43,550 bases of DNA from a virus, in IMG/VR virus record IMGVR_UViG_3300022744_000046, positions 1 through 43,550 of that record; one strand, 5' to 3'. The notes under the pieces were generated by a model. That model saw nothing but the letters and a program-made list of their open reading frames with translations, was not told the DNA's origin and did not search any database. Of this stretch, positions 7,015 to 15,000 are shown one piece after another (the first letter of the stretch is position 1; every line of letters starts with the position of its first letter). The position numbers and the translations under genes are program-made.

Positions 7015-8238
7015 ATGACCTACGCGTCCGGCGCCTTTGGCCAACTGCGCTACATCCCCGAGGTGACCCAAAACGTCACGCCCGTTGCCGGCAACGGTGT
7101 CAACTTGCGGGTCACCAATCCGACCTTGAAGGCTTCCGTCAAATCGGTCAAGTCCAACGAGATCTCTTCTACCCGCATGGTGTCCGGTTCCACCAACGTG
7201 GACATCGATGTCAGCGGCGGCTTCGACTTCGAGCTGTCTGGTAAAGAATACGACCCGTTCATCGAAGCCTCGGTGTACGGCGCATTCGCCCACTACGGCA
7301 CCAATGGCCTCGGCTCCACTTTCTCCTGCACAACCACAGCTGGCAAGATCACTGCCGGCGCAGCCCCCACAGGCGGCTCCGCTTTCACCGGTCTGGCTGC
7401 CGGCTCTTGGTTCAAGCTGAACCCACCTGCAGGCGCGAGCGACACAGTGAAGACCTACTTCGCTGACAAGTGGTTCAAGGTGGCCTCTACTACCTCCACC
7501 GAGATCACTCTGGACGCAGCCACTCAGATCAGCGGCGCTGGTTTGGGCATCACTGCTGTGGCTGGCTTCTCTGTGACTCAGTCTGTGGTGAGCAACGGCA
7601 ACACTGCCAAGTTCTTCACGTTCGAGTACGACCAGACCGACATCGCTCAGTTGCTGCAGTTCCGCGGCATGCAGACCAACTCCATGGACCTGAAGCTGGA
7701 CGTTGGCTCGATCATCACCGGTTCGTTCGACTTCATGGGCATGTCTCACGGCATCACCCAGACCACGACTCTGCCCGGCAGCCCCGTGGCCAGCCAGTCT
7801 CTGGACCCCATGAACGCTGTGACCGACGTTGGCCTCGTGATGGAGAACGGCGCGAACCTATTGTCCGCAGGCTCTTTCATCAAGTCCGTCAGCCTGAACA
7901 TCGCCAACAACCTGCGTGCCCAGAAGGCTGTCGGTGTGTTCGGCAACGCTGGCATCGGTTCCGGTGAGCTGGCCGTTAGCGGCTCTCTGGAGGTGTACTT
8001 CGAGGACGCCACCTACTACAGCAAGTGGCTGAACGGCACCACCACCAGCCTGGCAATCGGCATGGCCGACCAATTGGGCAACGGCTATCTGTTTGAAATG
8101 GACAAGGTCAAGTTCAAGGACGGCGGCCTGAAGCCCGGCGGCAAAGACTCCGACGTGATGTTGAGCTTGCCTTTCGACGCCTTCTACAACGCAGGCACTG
8201 GCCGCGGTATCCGCATCACACGCGCCATCTCTGCGTAA
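7015..8238 (+). CDS. Major tail (tube) protein
   Basis: This 407-residue beta-rich protein is the likely tail tube subunit. The N-terminal part (residues 1-90) and C-terminal third (LEVYFEDATYYSKWLNGTT, LPFDAFYNAGTGRGIRITRA) resemble a group of long siphophage tail tube proteins. The middle, about residues 95-190, is Thr/Gly/Ala rich and could be an inserted Ig-like or surface domain. The ATG at 7015 has GGAG 6 nt upstream; a TTG at 7003 is in frame but has no good ribosome site. The gene has its own upstream repeat element, fitting the need for many copies per virion, and is followed by two hairpins. Confidence 0.8.
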   Translation: MTYASGAFGQLRYIPEVTQNVTPVAGNGVNLRVTNPTLKASVKSVKSNEISSTRMVSGSTNVDIDVSGGFDFELSGKEYDPFIEASVYGAFAHYGTNGLGSTFSCTTTAGKITAGAAPTGGSAFTGLAAGSWFKLNPPAGASDTVKTYFADKWFKVASTTSTEITLDAATQISGAGLGITAVAGFSVTQSVVSNGNTAKFFTFEYDQTDIAQLLQFRGMQTNSMDLKLDVGSIITGSFDFMGMSHGITQTTTLPGSPVASQSLDPMNAVTDVGLVMENGANLLSAGSFIKSVSLNIANNLRAQKAVGVFGNAGIGSGELAVSGSLEVYFEDATYYSKWLNGTTTSLAIGMADQLGNGYLFEMDKVKFKDGGLKPGGKDSDVMLSLPFDAFYNAGTGRGIRITRAISA

Positions 8239-8246
8239 TAAGAATC

Positions 8247-8290
8247 CGGGGGCCTCGATGCCCCCGATCCCTTCTCCCGTGGGTTACGGG
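8247..8290 (+). other. Two tandem hairpins between tail tube and chaperone genes
   Basis: Hairpin one is CGGGGGC (8247-8253) with GCCCCCG (8260-8266). Hairpin two is CCCGT (8276-8280) with ACGGG (8286-8290). There is no T-tract, so this is not a classic terminator. It may protect the tail tube mRNA from 3' exonucleases or reduce read-through into the low-copy chaperone gene. The next gene then starts after an A/G-rich leader without a strong Shine-Dalgarno. Confidence 0.6.
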
Positions 8291-8317
8291 TGATCTCCGC
8301 CAAGAAGAAGTACAACA

Positions 8318-8725
8318 ATGGACATTTTTGCCACATTCGCCACCGACGAAGCTCTCGAGACCGAGGGCAAATGGTTCAACATGGGTAAGACCACCCGTGT
8401 GAAGGTTGCCCGCTCCGGCAACCAAAAGTACGTCAAGCTGCTTCGCAAGAAGCTCGAAGAAAACAAGCTGGACCTAGAGACCATGGGCGACGACGCCAAC
8501 GACTTGGCCGAGAAGGTTCTGGTTGACGTGATCGCTGACACCATCCTGCTGGACTGGGAAGACATTCAGTACCAAGGCAAGGAAATGGAGTACAGCCGTC
8601 TGAACGCACGTCTGCTCCTGCAGATCAAGGACTTCCGCAAGAAGATTGTTGGCTTCTCCGAGAGCTTTGAAGCCTACAAGATCAAGCAGGAAGAAGAACT
8701 GGGAAACGACTCTCAGACTTCCTGA
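8318..8725 (+). CDS. Tail assembly chaperone (lambda G-like, unshifted product)
   Basis: This 135-residue protein lies between the tail tube and tape measure genes, as lambda G does. It is mostly helical and charged, with a first part around MGKTTRVKVARSGNQKYVKLL and a C-terminal helix ending EEELGNDSQTS. It should bind the tape measure protein and tail tube subunits during assembly and be absent from the finished tail. Near its end the frame crosses a slippery heptamer at 8701-8707, which allows the longer G-T fusion. The leader before the ATG is AAGAAGAAGTACAACA, with no clear GGAGG. Confidence 0.8.
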   Translation: MDIFATFATDEALETEGKWFNMGKTTRVKVARSGNQKYVKLLRKKLEENKLDLETMGDDANDLAEKVLVDVIADTILLDWEDIQYQGKEMEYSRLNARLLLQIKDFRKKIVGFSESFEAYKIKQEEELGNDSQTS

Positions 8726-9066
8726 GCTGGCAGCTCAAGTGGGGCCCGCACCTGAAAGCCTTTCAGGCGCAGGCCAAAAAGACAGGGGTGGTTCCGCCGC
8801 CCCTTTTGCGTAGGCCCAAACTCAAGAGGGACGATCAAGACTTCTTGAGTGCCTTCTACGCCTGCAACCACAGTCGGCAGTCCGGGGGCATGGGCGGCCA
8901 TAACCCCATCACCATCTCCGAGGTGAGGAATTATCTTGACGTGGTGGGGATTGACACCACGGACGAGAGGGCCAAGTATCTGAGGGTCATCCAGCTTCTC
9001 GACTCCATCTACCTGACAGATGCAGCCGAAAAGGTGAAGGCTCAACAGAAGAACAAGAAGCCCTAA
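8318..9066 (+). CDS. Tail assembly chaperone GT fusion by -1 frameshift
   Basis: A -1 slip at G GGA AAC (8701-8707) moves ribosomes from the G frame into the frame that stays open to the TAA ending at 9066. This gives a protein of about 249 residues: 130 from G, then 119 from the T part, which begins RLSDFLSWQLKWGPHLKAF. The T part has no sensible start of its own and would be orphaned without the shift. It ends 2 nt before the tape measure ATG, exactly the G/GT/H layout of lambda. Established knowledge: GT recruits tail tube subunits to the tape measure, and the G to GT ratio matters. Confidence 0.82.
8701..8737 (+). promoter_or_regulatory. Programmed -1 frameshift site with downstream hairpin
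   Basis: The heptamer GGGAAAC sits in X XXY YYZ phase with the G frame. Fifteen nt later a hairpin TGAGCT (8723-8728), GGC loop, AGCTCA (8732-8737) includes the TGA stop of G and may stimulate the slip. Lambda uses GGGAAAG at the same gene position. Confidence 0.8.
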
Positions 9067-9067
9067 T

Positions 9068-12000
9068 ATGAGCAACAGTGACTTTACCGTCAAAGGCTCC
9101 CTCGACATAGACCTCAATGATGCGGAGTCTGCGCTTAAGCAATTCAAGCGCATGCTGCAGGCCGCAGCCAATGACGACCCCCTGTCCCAGATCGGTAAGG
9201 GCGTAGATAAGAATTTCAGCCAGATCGGTTTGGGTCTGGTGGGTGTCCTTGAGAAGATGCACAAGGCTGTGCAGGCTTCCAACCAGCGGACAGTAGCTGA
9301 GGCCAAGAAGACGGGTAAGGATGTGGCCGATGCTATGGAAGCGGAGGTCGGCAAGAAGACGATCAAGGTCAAGATTGAGGGGCAGTACACCCCCTATAAC
9401 GCGCAGACTGTGTTGTCTAGGGATCTGGCGAACAACCAGAAGGCCATACAGCAAGCGTACAACGCGATGTACACGGAGAGGCAAAGGCTCCAGAAAGAGA
9501 TGGAGTCGGCTAGGAACTCCTCGGCCTCCAAGTTCTCCGAGGACGATACAAGAACTCTTTTCGGTCTTCCTTCACGTGATGGGATGAAATCCTTCGCTGC
9601 GCAGTTGAAGGCGCAGATGCAAGCGGACCAAGCACAGCTCGTAAAGGACGCCAGTGAGAATCAGGCACGGATGCTTGCGTCGCTGAAGAACCAGACCAAG
9701 GCAATGTGGTCTGGCCAATCAGCCGATCAGAATGCAGCCCTGACCACCCTCAAGAACCAGTCCAAGGTGATGTGGGCTGAGCAAGCTCAGACGCAGCAAG
9801 CGGGCCTTGAGCGTCTGAAATCTCAGAGCAAGGCCATGTGGGCCGACAAGGCCAAGGAGCAGGCGGCACAGAAGGAGGCACTCCAGGACGACCTGAACTT
9901 CTACCACAACATCTTGAACCTGAAGGTCAAGGCAGAGCGCAAAGCGGCGGAAGAGATAGCGGCGGCGCAGAAGGCAGCTACAGCTTCAGCGGCCAAGGCC
10001 ATGGTCAACCAATCCATGCAAGGTTTGCCACCAGACCACAAGGTTCGGATCGGGGACTATTCCGCATGGAACGCAACCGCTACTGGCAGTCAGCACGGCA
10101 CGCTTCAATCGATTTACAGGCAAGCAAAGACACCTACCCCCAAGATCGAGTCAAACAGAGAGCCGAACTGGGCTGAGGTCATCACAGGTACGGGTGCTGC
10201 CGCTCGCGGCGCGTCGAGAGACGTGCAGATGTTCAGTGGTCACATGAATGACCTCCACTCCGCCGCTCGCGGCGTGGCGTCAGGCTTTAATGCGATGTGG
10301 TTGACGTGGGGCAACATCGTCCCGCTGCTGGCCGGCGCAGGGTTCTCAAACATGCTGGTGCAGACCGCCAAACTCGGGACTGAGTTTGAGAGCGTCATCC
10401 GCGCTATGCAGAACCTGGGAGAAGTGGGCGGAACATCCATCAACCAGCTGTCCGCTGCAGCACTGCAGATGGGGTTGAACACACAGTACGGACCCATAGA
10501 GCTGGCCAAGGGGTTGAAGACGCTCACCCTCGCAGGCCTGGATGCCGGGGAAGCACTCGCTGCTCTGCCGCAGATGATGAGCTTCGCCACGGTGGCTGAG
10601 ATGCCGCTCGACAAGGCGTCTGAGTCCTTGATAGGCATATCCAAAGCCTTCGGGTACACCGCCGAACGCGCTTCAGTGGCTGGGGATGTAGTAGCCAAGG
10701 CTGCAGCCGTCTCCATGTCGTCTGTATCGGATATGACAGAGGCTTTCAAGCAGGCGTCGACTGTCGCGCAGCAGTACGGCGTATCAGTGCAGGACGCGTC
10801 GGTGTCCCTTGCCTTACTGTCAAACCTCGGCATCAAGGGGGCATCCGCCGGCACCGCCGTGCGCAATATGTACAACGAGCTGATAGGGATGGGTAAGGAG
10901 GCGCGAAAGATCCTCTCAGAGAAGCTCGGAGTCAACGTGTTTGACGAGCAGGCGAAGGCCCTGAAACCCCTAGCCACAATCATGAAGGACCTGTTTGGTT
11001 CGCTGAGCAGGTACGACTTCGAGAGCCAGATACGCATGCTCACCAAGCTGGGCGGTGAGCGAGGAATGAAGACGTTCTCTGCTGACCTGATCGCTATGGC
11101 TACCGCAGCTAAAGAATCCGGCAAGGACGTCAACTCTGTGTTCGACGAGATCAAGAAGCAGATGGAAGACGCGCCCGGTTTCACAGCCAAGGCTGCGGCA
11201 GGTATGGCCTCGTCTACAGAGAACATCATGAAGCAAGTGCCAAGCGCCTTGCAGTCTGCACTTATTCAAACCTTCGAGGAGATGTCTCCGTACCTCGTCA
11301 ACTACAGCATCCAGTTGCGGGACATGTTCAAATCCAACGAGTTCAAGGAAGGACTCGCTGCAGTCGTCAGAGGCGTAGGGGAGTTCACAGGCCTGCTTGT
11401 AGACGGTATCAAGTACCTGTACGAGCATAGGTCCGCTGTAGTGCTGCTTATAGAGGCATACGCTGGGTTCAAGATACTGCAAGCACTTGGCGGGATGCTC
11501 GCCGGTGTAGCCGCGCAGACCTTGGCGTTCAACGCCGCGCTGGTAGCCCAGTCGCGAGCGGCGGCGGGCGCTGAAGCGTCAATGATGACGTTGAGAGCCG
11601 CACTGATAGGTGTCAACACTGCTATGGGTGTGGTCGGCCTGGTGCTCGCGGCTGGCGCCGCAGCGTGGGGTGTCTACCAGTGGGCGACGGCGGACGCCGC
11701 TGATCAGACCAAGGACAGCACTGATCGGATTAAGGCGGCTGCCAGTGAGGCAGCCAAGGCCGAGCAAGCGCGTTTCGATGTGTCCATGGAGTCCATGCAG
11801 AAGGAGCTGGACAGGTTGGACGCCGTTCTAAAGGCTAAAGGCGACGATAAGTTGGCTGCCCAGATACTGAGGGACTCCGAGGCTGATCGAACGGTACAGC
11901 GATTGGCAGACCTGAACTTTGAGGAGATCTCTCTCAAGCGCCTGGAGGCCGCCACAAAGCGAGCGGAGGCTGCAGAGGTTGCCCGTATCGGGGTGGGAGG

Positions 12001-15000
12001 CGGGAACCAGTCCAGAATTGCAAACCTCAACGCTGAGGCTGATGCTCTGGAAGGGGCTGCCAAGGCCATGCAGGATGACAACGATAGGCAGATTAACGCC
12101 TATCTGAAGATGTTGGACGCCATCCGCACCAAATCCAAAGCGGTGGCCGACCTCGGCACGACCAATACGCGCCTGCCGAAGGGGTCAAACAAGTACAACC
12201 CAGACGAGGGCTCCAACAAAGGTCGCGGCCTCTCCCTCAAGCACGATAACGAGCTTCAGCAGGTTGAGAAGCGCTACGCCGACGAGTTGTCCACCATCAA
12301 GGGATTCGAACATAACGAGCAGAAGTTCCTGAAGGAGAGCCACAGCGCGAAGCTCATCAGCGACGGCCAGTTTTACGCGCAGGAGACCTTACTGGCCCAA
12401 GAGGCAGAGGCGGCGCAGCTTGCACTGATAGCGAGGACTGAGACGGCCTACATGGAGTCTCAGTCGAGGCGCATCGAAGATCTGCAGGGGCAGCATGACA
12501 GGTACCTCGCCAGTATCAAGGGCAAGGTCAACTCGTCCGAGCTGAAGGCTAAAGCCGACGAGGACCTTACTCGCCAGATGGTTGACATCGGCAACGCTGC
12601 TGTGACCTTTTGGCAGAAGATGAACAACGACGGCAAGTCAGTCGAAGACAACGCACTTGCACGCGTGCGATCACAGGCCATCAAGGCGGCAGGAGCGATT
12701 AAAGAGGTCGATACAGCCACAGAGAAGTTCTGGAGGGATGAGGCGAATAACCGGGCCAAGGCGGGTCGGGTGACGTCGGTGGAGGACGCCTTGCGTTATG
12801 CCACCCCAGAGTCGGCTGCGTACATCTCAGCTGCCGCAAGCGAAACAGAGAGGATCAACGACCTGTTGTATGCACAGGACGAGATCATCCGAGTGAAGAC
12901 ATTGTCGGTAGAGTCTGCAAGGGCGGCCGCAGCGCTGGAGGGGCAGGCCAACGATGAGTTGAATAAGCTGTACGAAGCTCAGCGCCTGGAGCTCGATAAG
13001 TTGATTGGGGCGAGAAAGACACTTGCCGGCATGCAAGGGGACATGGCCAACATCTCCGGTCAGCGCGCCCTCACCAAGTTCCGTAAAGACGAAGAGGCCG
13101 CTCTCAAGAACGGCGTCGCCGACGCCATCGTTACCGGCCTGTTCGAGGGCGGGCAAGCAGGCAAAGGCAAGCTGCGCAACCTGATCATGGCCGAGCTGCG
13201 CAAGCCGATCACCGTGGTGGTGCAGGCCATCGTCAACCCGGTCATGGGCGCTCTTCTGGGTAGCCTTGGACTGAGCAGCACTGCGGCGGCAGGGCAGGCG
13301 GGAGACTCCATGTTGGGCAGCGTGTCGGGCTCAGTCGGAAGCTCAGCCTTGAGCACGTCAATCTTTGGTCCTGGCGGTGTGTCGGGTTTCGCTACCAGCG
13401 TAGGCGAGGGCGTTGCCGCCACGATCTCCGGCACGAGTGGGGTACCGCTCGCCTCAGCCGGATCAACGGCATTCAACATCGGCGCATCTCTACCTTACGT
13501 CGGAGCAGCTCTCTTGGCCCTCAACGCCCTTGGCGCGTTCCGCACAACAAGGACAGTGGGCGGTGGCTTGTCGGGCACGCTGGGCTCTGGAGACATCCAG
13601 TCCTATGACCTGACTCGCACATCCGGCACATTGTTCAGCGGTCCAGACTACAACATCTCCAACAAGCAGAAGTCGGCTTGGTCAGAGATGATCCAGAATG
13701 ATTGGAAGTTGGCCCGCAACTCTATCATCGACATGGCCAAGTCGCTGGATCTGGCCACAGACGGTGTCAAGAACTTCACAACCACACTGGGCACGGATGT
13801 CATCCACCCTGACACCGGAGGTCTTGGCATCAAGCTCGACGACCTAGTGGGCAAGGGGTTGACGGACGCCCAGTACGCGCAGGAGGTGAAGAAGCGCATC
13901 TCCGAAGCAATCCTTGCCGGCTCGGACGCGATGGCTCAGGAGCTGATCGGATCCTGGAAGACCACTACTGAAGTCATCAAGACTCAGGTGCAAGGCATCT
14001 TCTCCGACGACTTCGTCACAACCGAAGAAGAGAAGACCGTCACCAAGCGCGAGTACGTGGTCAGTGAGTTTGCCCGCTCGAATGAAACTGCCATCGCGAC
14101 GCTGACACGTCTGTCAACCAGCTTGTCCTCTTTCCGCAATGCAGCTGAACTGCTCGGCTACTCCACCAAGGTGGCAGGGCTGGCGGGCGCCAACGCGGCC
14201 AGCCAGTTCATCGACCTGTTCGGTAGCCTGCAAAACTTTGAGTCCCTGACGGCAGACTACTTCAAGAATTTCTATACGGATACCGAGCAGATTGCGCGGC
14301 AGAAGGCGATCCTTGACGGAAAGTTCAATGACCTTGGGTTGGCCATGCCCACGACCAAGTCGGCATACCGAGCGCAAATGGACGCGGCAGTGTCATCAGG
14401 AGACCAGCAGAGGATCGCGGATCTGCTCAAGCTGGAACCAGCCCTCGCGGCCCTGTTTGACTCCCAAGACAAAGCACCCGAAAAGGCCGCCCAAGACGCG
14501 CAAAATGCTGCCGACGCCGCTCAGCAACTGGCTGAAAAGTACCAACAGATCACCGATAAGCTGAACGAGGACGCTGCCCAGACTTCCATCGACACCCTGC
14601 GCGCTCTCGGTCAGAGCGAGCAAGTCGTCGCCCTTGAACGCCAGCAGGCCATCAAAGGCATGGACCAGTACCAGATCAGCCTGTACGACGCCAACCAAGC
14701 CAAGAAGCTGGAGTTGAAGGCCATCAACGAAAACAAGGATCTTGAGGGTCAGTTGGCTGAGTTGATGGGCGACACAGCCTTCGCACGCAACAAGGAGTTG
14801 GCCGCACTCGAGCCCGGCAACCGTGCGCTGCAACAGCGCATCTGGGCGCTGCAGGACGAGAAGGACGCTCTCAGTGCCTTCTACTCCGCCACCGACAGTG
14901 CCGCCGAGGCGCTTCTCAGTCACGCAGACCTGATCACGTACAAGTATGCGCGACAGGCCAAGGCACTGAGTGACGCCGGCGTGGGCACAGGCAACGTGCT

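Noticed and set aside
8945-8955. GGGGATTGAC resembling the left block of the repeat element
   Set aside because: No CCAGTCTGG follows at the required distance and it is inside the T-part coding sequence.
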